NCBI GenBank assembly: GCA_026168455.1
Contig: CM047425.1
Span: forward strand, 95,855,580 to 95,919,579
Length of the DNA stretch: 64,000 nucleotides
DNA from: Theocolax elegans
Taxonomy: Eukaryota; Arthropoda; Insecta; Hymenoptera; Cerocephalidae
Direction: 5' to 3'
In this document: positions 34,822 through 45,650 of the stretch, piece after piece
Layout: the number at the start of each line of letters is the position of its first letter
Position numbering within the stretch: the first letter of the stretch is position 1
The notes under the pieces: model-generated
The model's input: the letters and a program-made list of their open reading frames with translations, nothing else
The model's database searches: none
What the model was told of the DNA's origin: nothing
Translations under genes and position numbers: made by a program

Positions 34822-37800
34822 ATGGCTGAAACCGGAATAAAAGAGTTAAAATTAAAACGCGGAAATTTAAAAAGACAGTTAACTAATTTTTCAAAATTTT
34901 TTGATTCAATAAATAATCCATCTGAAGATTATGAAGAAGTCCAATTGCGTTTTGAAGACATAGAGAATATTTTACAAAAATTTGAAAACATTCATTTAAG
35001 TTTAACGTTAATTGAAGAAAAAGAGGAAAATGAAGCTTATAGAGATGAATTTGAAAATGCATTTTTTAACATTCGTAAGCGGGTTAGACAATTTTTAAAA
35101 TCAAATACTCCATCTACTGATGCAGATGCGAATACAGTTGTTTCAGTTCCACTGGCAGGAAATCATTCAAATGTGCGTCTTCCAAAAATCGATTTGCCTT
35201 CGTTTAGCGGAGCATACGATACATGGCTATGTTTTTACGATACCTTTAAGTCGATGGTTCATAACAAAACTAATATATCGAATATCGAGAAGTTGCATTA
35301 CTTACGATCTTGTTTAAAAGGCGAAGCCGCATCAGTTATTCAGTCCTTAGAAACGTCTGAGGAAAATTATACAATTGCATGGGATTTATTAGTCGATAGA
35401 TACGATAATAAACGCGTTATTGTAAAAAATCATTTACGTTTACTTCTTGGTCAAGCATCATTTACAAAAGAAAGTGCATCAAATGTCAGAAATCTGTTAG
35501 ATAACATAAATACACATACACGAGCTTTAATTGCTCTAGATTCATCTGAAACGTGGGACGATATTTTAATCTATTGTTTAACTTCAAAGTTAGATTCAAT
35601 CACTCACCAAGAGTGGGAAAAGTCAATTACTACTAAAGAATTGCCAAAATTAAATCAATTTATCGATTTTTTGAATACACGTTGTCAAATCTTAGAAGCA
35701 ACTAATTTACAAGTCTCAAATTCATCAAATTCACATAGGAAAAATGTTTTAAATGTTACACAAAAAAAGGATTACTGTAATTTTTGTAAAGGTGAACATA
35801 GAATTTTTATGTGTGATAAATTCTTGAAAAAGACAACTGGTGACAGACTTGAATTTGCGAAAAAGGAAAAACTTTGTTTTAATTGTTTACGAAAGGGTCA
35901 TAGTAATGAAAAATGTCTCTGCAGGCCATGCAAAAAATGCGATAAAAAACATCACACATTACTACATTTAGATAAACAGATAAGGCCTACTGTTGAAAAT
36001 GCAGCAACTCCAAATACCTCTTTAATTAATCATTTACAAGTAAACTGTACAGGTGAGATTTTATTAGCTACTGCTCAAATTGTTTTCCTTGATAAATACA
36101 ACAATAAAAAAATAGCTCGCGTTGTTTTAGACTGTGGAGCTCAAGCTCATTTCATAACTGAAAGATTTGCAAATTTGCTAAAATTAAAACAAAATAAAAC
36201 ACATATTCCAGTATCTAGTTTAAATGCAACTGAAACAAAAATTAATAGTACAGTAACCGCAAAAATTTCGTCACTTTTTAGCAATTATGAAAAAGAAATC
36301 TCTTTATTAGTAGTGCCACAAATTACAAATCCATTACCTTCTCAGCAAATTAATATAAATCGTTTAAACTTGCCTCAAAATTTACCATTGGCTGATCCTT
36401 CTTTTTATAAAACTACAGAAATAGATGCTCTTATTGGGGCCGAGATATTTTACAAAATTTTATGTATCGGTCAAATTCCGATACAAAATCAAGATGCAGT
36501 GTTACAAAAAACAAAATTTGGATGGGTTGTTGCTGGTAATATACAAAATCAATGCTTAAAAACTAACATTTCTTGTAATTTAGTTACAAACACGATAGTT
36601 CGCGATATTTCAAAATTCTGGGAGCTTGAAGAAACTCCAGAAGTAAAATATTTTTCAGACATTGACATGAAAGTCGAACAACATTATTTAGACACTGTGA
36701 CGAGAGACGAGACTGGACGATATACTGTAAAATTGCCTTTTAATGAAAACAAAAATAAACTAGGTGAATCATATCCTCTTGCTGTTAAACGTTTTTATTC
36801 ATTAGAAAGAAAATTGGACAAAAATCTAGAATTAAAGCAACAATACATTGATTTCATGCGAGAATATGAACAACTGAATCATATGACTAAGGTACCTATT
36901 GGTACTCATGATAATACTGAGTATTTTTTACCGCATCATGCGGTTGTTAAAGAGTCAAGTACGACTACGAAGTTACGCGTAGTTTTCGATGGATCAGCCA
37001 AATCAAGCACTAACCTTTCACTGAATGACATTTTACACATTGGTCCATCGATCCAAGACGATATTTTTTCTATTATTATTCGCGGACGTGTACATAAATA
37101 TGTTATTGTAGCCGATATTACAAAAATGTACCGTCAAATAAACATTGATAAACATGATCGAAAATTTCAAAAAATTTTGTGGCGTGAAAACACTTACGAT
37201 GATTTACAAGAATTCGAATTGAACACGGTTACTTACGGTACAGGTCCGGCATCATATTTAGCAATCCGAAGCTTAAGAAAATTAGCAGAAGACGAAAAAG
37301 ACAAATATCCATTAGCGTCCGAAATAGTTTTACGCGATTTTTATGTAGACGACCTTTTTACCGGTGCAAACACGTATGAAAATGCATTGAAATTAAGAGA
37401 CGAATTGAATACTTTATTGAATCTAGGCGGTTTTGAATTACGTAAATGGGCTTCAAACGAACCAAAATTAGTAGAATCACTGCCAAATAACTTAAAAAAT
37501 TTAGATTTATTTCAAAACCCATCTATTTCTACAAAGGCTCTAGGAGTTCAATGGAACCCACAAGACGATACAATATTGTATTCAATAATTACAAGTGATA
37601 CTGACAAACAAGAGACAAAAAGAACAATTTTTTCTCAAATTGCACAATTATATGATCCAATCGGGTTATTGAGTCCAATAATAGTTGTAGCAAAATTAAT
37701 TATGCAAGGTTTGTGGAAAATGAACATTGATTGGGATGAGTCTGTCCCGCAAGACATTCATACTGAATGGATAAACTACAAGAGTCAATTGCATTTATTA

Positions 37801-39894
37801 AATCAAATTTCATTTAGTAGGCGCATTATTATCGATGAGCCAAAAAATATTCAAATTCATGGTTTTTGTGACGCTAGCGAGCGAGCGTATGGAGCTTGCA
37901 TATACATACGGTCAGTAGACAAAAATGAAAAATGCTATACTCAACTTGTTTGCTCAAAATCGAAGGTAGCTCCGATAAAATCTCAAATAAACATTCCTAG
38001 ACTTGAACTTTGTGCAGCATTATTATTAGCCAAACTTTATAAATCATTAATTTCATTGTTACCAATCAAATTTCACGATACTTATTTTTGGTCAGATTCA
38101 ACTATAACGTTAAATTGGATTAACACACAACCTAGCATATTAAAAACATTTGTTGCAAATCGTGTTTCTGAAATCAGATTAATAACTAATCCTATTCAAT
38201 GGAAGCATGTCCCTACAAAGGACAACCCTGCAGATATAATTTCTCGAGGACAAGTAATTGTAGATTTTATAAATAATGATGTATGGAAAAAAGGTCCCGA
38301 GTGGTTAATAAAAAGTGAAGAAAATTGGCCATACTTACCGATTCGTAAAGAACCAATACCAGAAGTGCGCAAACCTATTGTACTTAAAGTAGTTTTTAAT
38401 GATAATTCAATCTTAGACAGATTTTCATCAATATCTAGACTTATACGTGTATTAGCTTATTGTTTGAGATTCGCAAATAATTCATTAAAAAGAAATGACA
38501 AAGAAACAAGTTTTTTATCTGTTAACGAGATAGAAAATGTACACAATCGTGTAATCAATCTTATTCAAAATCAACATTTTTCGCGTGAAATTCATCACCT
38601 AAGTACAAATGAACCTATCAGCAACAAAAGCCAACTGAAATCACTAAATCCGTTTTTAGACGAGAACAATGTCCTCAGAGTGGGAGGAAGATTAAAACAT
38701 GCAAATATTTCACACGATATAAAACATCCGATATTATTACCCAAAAATAATCACATTACAAATTTAATTATTAAAAATGAGCATGAAAAATCATTACATG
38801 CAGGAGTACAAAATACTCTGTACCAAACTCGATCGAGATATTGGCCTTTAGATGGCAAAAACACTGTAAAAAAAATCATTCACTCGTGTATTAAATGTCA
38901 TAGATTCACTAAAATAAAAAACAAGCACATAATGGGTAATTTGCCAAAGAATAGATTGACGCAGGCTAGACCTTTTTCAAACGTCGGTATTGATTATTGT
39001 GGTCCCTTTTATATAAAGGAGAAAAAGTTTAGAAATCGAAATAAAGTTAAGGTATACGTAGCTGTATTTATATGTTTTGCCACCAAGGCAATTCATTTGG
39101 AAGTTGTTAGTGATTTAACTACTGAAGCTTTTTTGGCAAGTCTAAAGAGATTCTTTTCTCGTAGAGGCAAAAGCAAACACATTTACTCCGATCATGGCAC
39201 AAATTTTACTGGAGCCAATAACGAGCTGAAAAAACTGTATTCCCTTACGCAATCCACAGACTTTAATAATTCGGTTAATACTCATTTAGCAAACGAAGGA
39301 ATAACTTGGCATTTTATTCCACCAAGGTCGCCTCACTTCGGGGGTCTTTGGGAATCAGCCGTAAAATCTTTTAAAAATCATTTTTTACGAACCGTTGGCA
39401 ATACCTTATTAACATTTGAAGAATTTAATACTCATGTAATCGAAATAGAAGCAATACTTAACTCACGTCCTTTAACTCCATTGTCATCCGATCCTAATGA
39501 TTTCCAAGTTCTAAGCCCTGCACATTTCCTCATTAGTGATTCAATGATGAACATACCAGATGTAGATTTTTTAAAAATTCCAACCAATAGATTGTCAAAC
39601 TGGCAACATTTGCAACAATTAAAGCAACATTTTTGGAATCGATGGCATAAAGAGTATTTAAATGAATTAAATACAAGGAACAAATGGCAGACTCAAGAGA
39701 AACAAAATATTCCTGTAGGAGCAATCGTGCTCTTAAAAGAAGATAATTTACCGCCGTTAAACTGGTCTATTGGCAGAATAACTGAAATTCACCCCGGTGA
39801 TGATAATGTTATTCGCGTTGTTAGTGTAAAAACTTCAAAGGGCATCTATAAAAGATCGATTAAAAAAGTTGTAATCTTACCGATAAATAATTAA
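34822..39894 (+). CDS. gag-pol: BEL/Pao Gag-Pol polyprotein, intact
   Basis: A single ORF of 1690 codons. Residues 1-110 are coiled-coil-rich. Residues about 115-300 form the BEL Gag core (LPKIDLPSFSGAYDTWLCFY onward, DUF1759-type). Cysteine-rich knuckles follow at about 319-332 and as a classic CCHC at C352, C355, H360 and C365. The aspartic protease has catalytic D437-C-G (DUF1758-type; Cys in place of the usual Ser/Thr). RT carries YVDD at 841-844. RNase H follows (GFCDASERAYGACIY near 1015). The integrase zinc-binding segment precedes a core with D1391, D1457 and E1511, and a C-terminal DUF5641-like tail ends the protein. Length and order fit complete BEL/Pao elements. Codons are strongly A/T-ending, unlike the nested gypsy. 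There is no env, stop or frameshift. It builds the particle, copies and integrates the element. Confidence 0.95.
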   Translation: MAETGIKELKLKRGNLKRQLTNFSKFFDSINNPSEDYEEVQLRFEDIENILQKFENIHLSLTLIEEKEENEAYRDEFENAFFNIRKRVRQFLKSNTPSTDADANTVVSVPLAGNHSNVRLPKIDLPSFSGAYDTWLCFYDTFKSMVHNKTNISNIEKLHYLRSCLKGEAASVIQSLETSEENYTIAWDLLVDRYDNKRVIVKNHLRLLLGQASFTKESASNVRNLLDNINTHTRALIALDSSETWDDILIYCLTSKLDSITHQEWEKSITTKELPKLNQFIDFLNTRCQILEATNLQVSNSSNSHRKNVLNVTQKKDYCNFCKGEHRIFMCDKFLKKTTGDRLEFAKKEKLCFNCLRKGHSNEKCLCRPCKKCDKKHHTLLHLDKQIRPTVENAATPNTSLINHLQVNCTGEILLATAQIVFLDKYNNKKIARVVLDCGAQAHFITERFANLLKLKQNKTHIPVSSLNATETKINSTVTAKISSLFSNYEKEISLLVVPQITNPLPSQQININRLNLPQNLPLADPSFYKTTEIDALIGAEIFYKILCIGQIPIQNQDAVLQKTKFGWVVAGNIQNQCLKTNISCNLVTNTIVRDISKFWELEETPEVKYFSDIDMKVEQHYLDTVTRDETGRYTVKLPFNENKNKLGESYPLAVKRFYSLERKLDKNLELKQQYIDFMREYEQLNHMTKVPIGTHDNTEYFLPHHAVVKESSTTTKLRVVFDGSAKSSTNLSLNDILHIGPSIQDDIFSIIIRGRVHKYVIVADITKMYRQINIDKHDRKFQKILWRENTYDDLQEFELNTVTYGTGPASYLAIRSLRKLAEDEKDKYPLASEIVLRDFYVDDLFTGANTYENALKLRDELNTLLNLGGFELRKWASNEPKLVESLPNNLKNLDLFQNPSISTKALGVQWNPQDDTILYSIITSDTDKQETKRTIFSQIAQLYDPIGLLSPIIVVAKLIMQGLWKMNIDWDESVPQDIHTEWINYKSQLHLLNQISFSRRIIIDEPKNIQIHGFCDASERAYGACIYIRSVDKNEKCYTQLVCSKSKVAPIKSQINIPRLELCAALLLAKLYKSLISLLPIKFHDTYFWSDSTITLNWINTQPSILKTFVANRVSEIRLITNPIQWKHVPTKDNPADIISRGQVIVDFINNDVWKKGPEWLIKSEENWPYLPIRKEPIPEVRKPIVLKVVFNDNSILDRFSSISRLIRVLAYCLRFANNSLKRNDKETSFLSVNEIENVHNRVINLIQNQHFSREIHHLSTNEPISNKSQLKSLNPFLDENNVLRVGGRLKHANISHDIKHPILLPKNNHITNLIIKNEHEKSLHAGVQNTLYQTRSRYWPLDGKNTVKKIIHSCIKCHRFTKIKNKHIMGNLPKNRLTQARPFSNVGIDYCGPFYIKEKKFRNRNKVKVYVAVFICFATKAIHLEVVSDLTTEAFLASLKRFFSRRGKSKHIYSDHGTNFTGANNELKKLYSLTQSTDFNNSVNTHLANEGITWHFIPPRSPHFGGLWESAVKSFKNHFLRTVGNTLLTFEEFNTHVIEIEAILNSRPLTPLSSDPNDFQVLSPAHFLISDSMMNIPDVDFLKIPTNRLSNWQHLQQLKQHFWNRWHKEYLNELNTRNKWQTQEKQNIPVGAIVLLKEDNLPPLNWSIGRITEIHPGDDNVIRVVSVKTSKGIYKRSIKKVVILPINN

Positions 39895-39931
39895 AAATAT
39901 TCATTTCTTGTTTAATTGATCGCGAGCGATC

Positions 39932-39945
39932 AATGGCGGGCGGTA
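39932..39945 (+). other. BEL purine-rich tract before the 3' LTR
   Basis: The sequence AATGGCGGGCGGTA directly precedes the 3' LTR and is the likely plus-strand primer, though it is less purine-pure than usual. It is preceded by the palindrome GATCGC-GA-GCGATC (39918-39931). Confidence 0.6.
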
Positions 39946-40779
39946 TGTTATGTTGTAATATTTAATTCTAGACTTTATATTTTTTCACACTTGTACACAT
40001 ATACATTTATTTAATTTTAATTTACAAACCTATATCAATCAATTTAGTATCTAATCAAAATATTTTAATTCTTCGCTATTGTAAAATATATCTTGAATTT
40101 ACACGATAATTCTACATACTACAAAACGTATTCACATTATTATTTTCTTATTCATAGCAAATGGCAAGTCATATATTATAAGTAAAATTACAGTATGAAA
40201 AAATGTACCGATATTTTCGAATATTTGTTTATGCGTCACATCTGCGCTCATAAATCTATCTACTCATGTTATATTCTAAAAAATTATGTAAAAAAAAATA
40301 AGTTTAGATTATTTACGACAATATGTACAATGTCGCGTATAGAAAATCCCAGAGTAGGCCCGAGCGGTCCACGCGACCCTTTTTTTATTCTCTTCACAAT
40401 TCGACCGTTGTGTCTTCGAACCACCCGTACTGCACATGTGTGCAAAAAGGCAAAGACAAAGAAATTTTCCTTGTCCAATCATAGTTTAAATTTTCAGTTT
40501 AGACCCACCTACAACACCTCCCTTTTTCCCTTTCCCCTATACATCCTAACTAACAACTTCGTCTCGTTTACACATCAAATTCAGATTCTAACTGACCGCT
40601 GAGCGCGACACACACACCCTTTATGTATCGATTTAGTTTTTAAAGGTAAACTGTAACTTATTCTAAATAAATAAGTATTGTTTTAAAAACACTGTCCACC
40701 AATTTGTTTATTTTATTTAACCGAGTTGTGCAATATTAATTTGGCGCACAACAGGGACTTATCCAGTTAAGTCTCACCA
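39946..40779 (+). repeat. BEL 3' LTR (intact, 834 bp)
   Basis: TGTTATG...CTCACCA with AATAAA at 40666-40671. It provides the uninterrupted reference for the split 5' LTR. Confidence 0.96.
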
Positions 40780-40784
40780 TGTAT
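40780..40784. repeat. right target-site duplication of the BEL element (TGTAT)
   Basis: Matches 28730-28734. Confidence 0.93.
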
Positions 40785-42129
40785 ATACTTTTAATATTTA
40801 CAATATTTTATTTAACTATAGATTATTACTTAAAATATTTGTTGTAAATAATTTAAATAAGCTCAGAATAGCAAATAATGCAAAAGAAGATAATGTATAA
40901 TATTTAACGTTTACATAAATAACTGTTTCATGATCTATAGTATCATTTCCGATTCCTAGTATTGTATATATTGATTAGTGCTTATTTTATTAATTATTAA
41001 TAAACTGCTACTTAATAATGTTATTATTATCATATTTTAATCAAATTGACAGTCGCTACAATAAATCTATATCACAATCTATAGCACAAATTAATCAATT
41101 CAGAATATACATTTCACCCTCACGGCATCGTTCTTATATGTTACACATATATAAGTAAATAGTTTATGGAAAAAACGAAAAGGATTAGACAGTCTTCTCA
41201 AATCTTCTCATGTAGATGTAAAGAGGCAACGATCACTTTTTCTTCTTTTGAAGTTACGCAACAAAATCATTGACCGGGACTTCTTATCTCGGTTAATTTC
41301 GTGCACGTTCCGTTTGTTACACAACACAAGACATTGAAATGAAATACCACTCCTTCAAGTGCCACGTGCGAGAGAGACTTTTTCAAATAAGTGAGATAAG
41401 GGGTACGACGTGACGACCCGATGTGCCCGCGTTTGCTCTGTCCAAGAGAAACATCCCTTTATGGTTGACAATGTTTCAAACCACCACAGTATACCTTTGA
41501 TTCAATTTTTGGAGATTAACGTCTATGCGACTGTTGTAAAATACCAGCTATAAAAAATCATACTAATTGGGGTTTTTAAGATATAGATTTTAAATTACGA
41601 CGGGTACTAAATATTAGAATATTATGGGTAAAATATCCGAATATCAAATCGTACAACAATTTCAAAACATGTAATTGTTAATTCTGTTTTTAAAAATTCG
41701 TGTTATGCGTTTAATTGCAAAAATTTGAAAATAAAGATAGAGTATGTTTTACTGATTAGTATAGGCGTAGTTGTTGTAACATAATTATATTTTATTATTG
41801 CTACGTGCGTGTGCACTTAATAAAACAATTTGTATTTACGTAAAACAAATTGTTACTTACAGTGTTAAATAACTTCTTTTATCGTATAAACGTTAAAGTT
41901 ACAAGTTATACGTATATTACTCGTTTATAACGTCAAAGCTTAATACTGAAGATTCGCCACAACAACTTTGTAACCAGGTGTTAGAAATCAAGTTCCAATT
42001 AAATCTTGCAAGGCTGAGAAATTACCTGAGGAAGATTGCGCAACTTAAAGACCAACACTCAATTTTGTTCGAGGACTGTATGCGCACGACACGTACGAGT
42101 CTTGGAAACAGAGAATTGCGAGAGAAAAG

Positions 42130-42138
<9 letters not shown>
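40785..42138 (+). other. intronic non-coding DNA downstream of the BEL element
   Basis: AT-rich with a CpG-containing stretch at 41.1-41.5 kb. No gene seen. Confidence 0.45.

Positions 42139-42176
<38 letters not shown>
42139..42176. repeat. (GA)19 microsatellite
   Basis: Perfect GA run in a longer purine tract (42120-42180). Arg-Glu or Leu-Ser open frames across it are artefacts. Confidence 0.95.
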
Positions 42177-42180
<4 letters not shown>

Positions 42181-43098
42181 ACCATAGGTACAGAGAAAGA
42201 GGTAGAGGATGCGACTCTCCCTTTGACTGGGCTTGTCGAGAGGAGCTTTGGTGTCTCGCGTCTCTCCCACTCTAGTCCTCGCTCTCCGGATCCCGGAAAC
42301 GTTGGTAGCAGCTCCTGCTTGCTAACTAACTCAACAATGCCAACTAATTAAAGATTCATTATTTCGCCGGTATCACCGTAATCCACGACGAGCCCTTCAG
42401 ACACTCCCTGCCTGTGTCCGCCTCTCCCACATTGGCTGGAAAGAACCGAGATATCGAGGGATGTCAGCCAGGTTTCACAAAGCGCAATACCAGATAAATA
42501 AACAAACGACAAGGTGGAAGAAATCGACTACAGTGATCGTTAATTACGTACCCAGACGCTCGGCAGGGGTCGAATAATTCTTCCGGTATCAAACGTATAC
42601 ATACTGACTTTTCTCTTGGACGCTCTTATCGCGTTATTTATCATTAAACGACACCACGGGAAAAACATTTCTTTTCCACGGAAAAAGTAAAATACATTTC
42701 TTTCTCTTTTTCTGACCGGCATGTTAGCAGATACGCTCTCAGTATTTGTATCTCGATTTCGGGTTGTAAGAGTTGTGATTTAGCGGAAGAATAATGAATT
42801 ACCTTTTTTCAAAGTGAAATCTAAGGAGTTTTGTTGGAAGAAACTTTAAATCGAGTTTCGTACTTTCTGGAGATTTGTAGATACATTCAGGAAATGATGG
42901 TAAACAAATATAATATTTATCCTGACAAAATTAAACTAGATATTATATTATTTCTTTACGTATCTAACTCCATTTCCCATCTACTATGATCTATATTTAA
43001 GAACATTCAAATACATGTACCCAAAATATATATTAGTGTTAACATTTATTTTAAATTTTAAAAATAATTGTAATCTATATTTTAAGAAATTTGGTTAT
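42177..43098 (+). other. non-coding stretch
   Basis: A CpG-rich patch (42190-42560) then AT-rich DNA up to the recursive-splicing motif. No exon supported. Confidence 0.45.
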
Positions 43099-43132
43099 GC
43101 TAACCAAACTTTTTTTTCTGTTTCAGGTGAGT
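43099..43132 (+). promoter_or_regulatory. candidate recursive splice site (zero-length exon junction)
   Basis: The branch-site consensus CTAAC (43100-43104) is followed by a T-rich tract and TTTCAG|GTGAGT, so a full 3' splice site abuts a full 5' splice site at 43126/43127. This is the architecture of recursive splice sites in long insect introns. The branch A lies 23 nt from the junction, as expected. It sits on the plus strand between the Gln/His-rich exon and the exon at 45465. Confidence 0.6.
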
Positions 43133-43181
43133 CAGCAGTTATACAATATTTTTTACTATTTTTAATTTGTTCATCTCGAGA
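43127..43181 (+). other. candidate 55-nt RS-exon with in-frame stop
   Basis: Starts at the recursive acceptor and ends at GAGA|GTAAGT (donor 43182-43187). In the phase set by the exon at 25823 it meets a TAA after 12 codons, so inclusion would truncate the protein. RS-exons described in vertebrate long genes have this form; applying the idea here is inference. Confidence 0.4.
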
Positions 43182-43187
43182 GTAAGT

Positions 43188-43504
43188 AATAAATAAAATT
43201 TACATTACAACTATTATAAAAATCTCTTCGATTACAAACGTCATTGAGTACGTCTACCCTCTGGTTTCTCTTGTGTTTAAATGTAATCGTTTTTCACAAT
43301 TAGTCGACTCCTCATTCTCGCAGTAATGGAGCGCGTCAATCACATCCCTTAGCTTCGAGAAATTTACCTCCGTTCTACTTTTTTAACGTGACAAACGGAA
43401 GACCGAAAAATTCGCGCGTCGCCGTCCAAGAAAAATAGGATTGGGTACATACCCAGGGAAAAACGGGGCCAACTTCTAGGTCGGTCAAGCCACGCGCCTT
43501 ATCT

Positions 43505-43543
<39 letters not shown>

Positions 43544-45440
43544 ACTACCAAACTCCCTCCCTCTTTCTAAAAAAACCTCGTGAAATCCTTTTCATCCATC
43601 CTTATGAATCCTTCAGATGAGAAAGAGAGAGACTTTGGTTCATTTATCTTACGGTAACGATGCGGTCTTCCTGCGCTCGGATATTTCACTTAAGCTCGAG
43701 GGGCCTTTCCGGCGAGTCACGCCGTTTGATGAAAAATCTCAACTCGCGACTTTTACCCTTGGATGTACAATATGTATATATAGACGCGTATACGATATAC
43801 ATGAAATCAGTTTTCTTATATCGTCGTAAAATGGAAACTTGATCGACGTATGTATACGACGTACCTGTTCAAGGCCTTATAGTAATAATTATACCGATGC
43901 ACGAGGAGATTGCATTCGATCTACGTAGCTCGATGCGTGAGTAATGAGTTTGCTTGTTATGCAATTTTAAGGTCTTGAAAGCTATTTCGTATCGAAAGCT
44001 GAACGGCTGCTGCTCAACGGATAATGGAATTTACTGTATTGTGTTCATTCAACTAGTTTCAAAATTGATTGAAATGATTATTCCTTTTTACTGCGCGTAC
44101 TTATAAGTATATACTTCACGATTAATTATCATATTATACGTACGTGATCATTATCTTTTTTATAGATATAAATAAAATATAATTTATAACGTAATTATTA
44201 TATTTTCTATTTAAAATTTGTACAAATTTCATTATTCATACCAGCAAGTTGACACGGAATTCAATAATAATTGAAAATGTGAACTACTGATATTCTTTAT
44301 TGGTAATGTATGTATAAAATATTCGAGATACGCAAACAAAGGGATTCCAGAGTAAATGCGCAAACACGTCGCTAAAATATCAAAATATTGCACAATAATT
44401 GTGTGAGCTTATTTAATCAGTTTAAGTAAACTCACGTTGGTGTGGTAATTATTCAAAATGAATCACGTGTACATAAAAAGATTTTATAGAATAATACTCG
44501 TTGAAATTTACGTTAATTTATAAACCAAATACTTAAACATAAGTAAAAGTATAACTTTGAAAGGAACACGATACAATTTTAACACACTCTATAGATCATT
44601 TGGTATAACTGACTGTTTTACAGATCTTAGAAATCTGTAGATTTTTAACGGTTAAAAATATATAGCGCTCGTTAGAAAAAGTTTGAAGCCTCGTACATTA
44701 ATTCACGCACGCGGGAAATGTTTTATCCACGAGTTGTTCGCGAGAGGAAAGAAGGTGAAAAGGCGATCGGACGAGCACTGCCGCTGAATGGCACGATTAA
44801 CGCAGAAAATATGCGGCTACGAAATTTGCATGAAGAATCTTTATTGCCCGGGGAAATGCTGCCGCAGCGACAAAATCTACGAGCCGCGCACACGGCCATC
44901 AGGTCCGTACGTGCCATCGCGACTCCCGTGGCATTAGCTTCTACGCCCCCTTTACCTCTATACAGTCTGGCTTCCTTTTACCTTCCTGGCTTTTCGTATC
45001 CACCGGCTGCGATGTGGTTTCTCGTGTACCACCATTTCGTGAACTCACTTCTGGTACGGACAAGTGTCTTTCTATTCTTTTGATATATATTAAGTTCCTG
45101 CTTTCAGGTTGATTAATTTCTTTAATTTTCGTGGGATTTTACGTGTAAATTTTATTATTTGTGTAATATTAAAAATGAAGAAAAAATCTATTATAGAGAA
45201 TGTAATTCCAATTTTTCAAAATTAATGTACGATGTAAAACACATAAAAAGTATGGAGGAGTCACGAACGGTATCCAATTTCTTTTTTTCAATCATCAAAA
45301 TTTTTTAAATGGGATAGTAGCCGGTGTCTTGGAAATAAATGTAATCATAAATCTAATCTAGGATCCAAATCTTAAGGGTTTCCCTGTCATTCTCCTGTTT
45401 CGGTTCATTTATCTTTATTTTATCTTACTCACTCTCACTC
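43188..45440 (+). other. non-coding stretch, includes a (TC)15 tract
   Basis: Perfect (TC)15 at 43512-43541 within a pyrimidine-rich block. CpG-rich patches lie at 43.3-43.95 kb and 44.7-45.0 kb. The latter has a 121-codon open frame (44718-45083) without codon bias or splice support. Otherwise AT-rich. Confidence 0.45.
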
Positions 45441-45464
45441 GTTTGGCTTTTTACTCTTCCTTAG

Positions 45465-45650
45465 TCCCAGGTCATCTTTCCCAAGCTGAAGGACTGCGTG
45501 TACAGCACTAAGACCGGCACAGTCTTCGGATTCATCAAAAACATCTTAAGCGCGGTTTCATCTCGAACTCCTATGCGTCGTGATTGGAAAAATATCGCCC
45601 GTCGAAACGCGCACGTCCGTCGATTTTTACGGTCTTACGTGCCGCATTGA
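45465..45650 (+). CDS. candidate terminal coding exon, unidentified product
   Basis: A strong acceptor (pyrimidine-rich lead ending TTCCTTAG) opens a frame of 61 codons to TGA at 45648. A tandem acceptor 6 nt on (TCCCAG) would drop two residues in frame. The protein starts SQVIFPKLKDCVYSTKTGTV and becomes Arg-rich at the end. 24 of the first 30 codons end in G or C, in a region that is otherwise AT-rich, which is a coding signature. An antisense frame shares the same third positions but lacks good splice signals. The exon enters in phase 0, matching the donor at 26278, so the two could encode a protein of about 213 residues. No later donor of quality is present and a polyadenylation signal follows at 45914. 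I do not recognise the sequence. Confidence 0.45.
   Translation, partial: SQVIFPKLKDCVYSTKTGTVFGFIKNILSAVSSRTPMRRDWKNIARRNAHVRRFLRSYVPH

Larger units (their letters stand above)
28735..40779 (+). mobile_element. complete BEL/Pao LTR retrotransposon, host of a nested gypsy insertion
   Basis: The element runs from TGTTATG to CTCACCA. Removing the nested element and its 5-bp duplication leaves 7363 bp: two 834-bp LTRs, a tRNA-Tyr primer site, a 571-nt leader, one intact gag-pol ORF (34822-39894) and a short purine-rich tract before the 3' LTR. I see no differences between the LTR copies, which implies a very recent insertion. There is no env-like ORF. It lies in the same orientation as the Gln/His-rich host gene, inside its candidate intron, so its LTR polyadenylation signals could act on the host transcript (inference). 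Confidence 0.95.

Noticed and set aside
28735..40779. Possible env gene making either element virus-like
   Set aside because: No ORF remains between pol and the 3' LTR in either element; both are env-less retrotransposons.
42022..42275. Arg-Glu and Leu-Ser-rich frames
   Set aside because: Products of the (GA)19 repeat.
44718..45083. 121-codon plus-strand frame upstream of the candidate terminal exon
   Set aside because: No splice signals linking it to the neighbouring exon and no G/C-ending codon bias; starts without upstream support.
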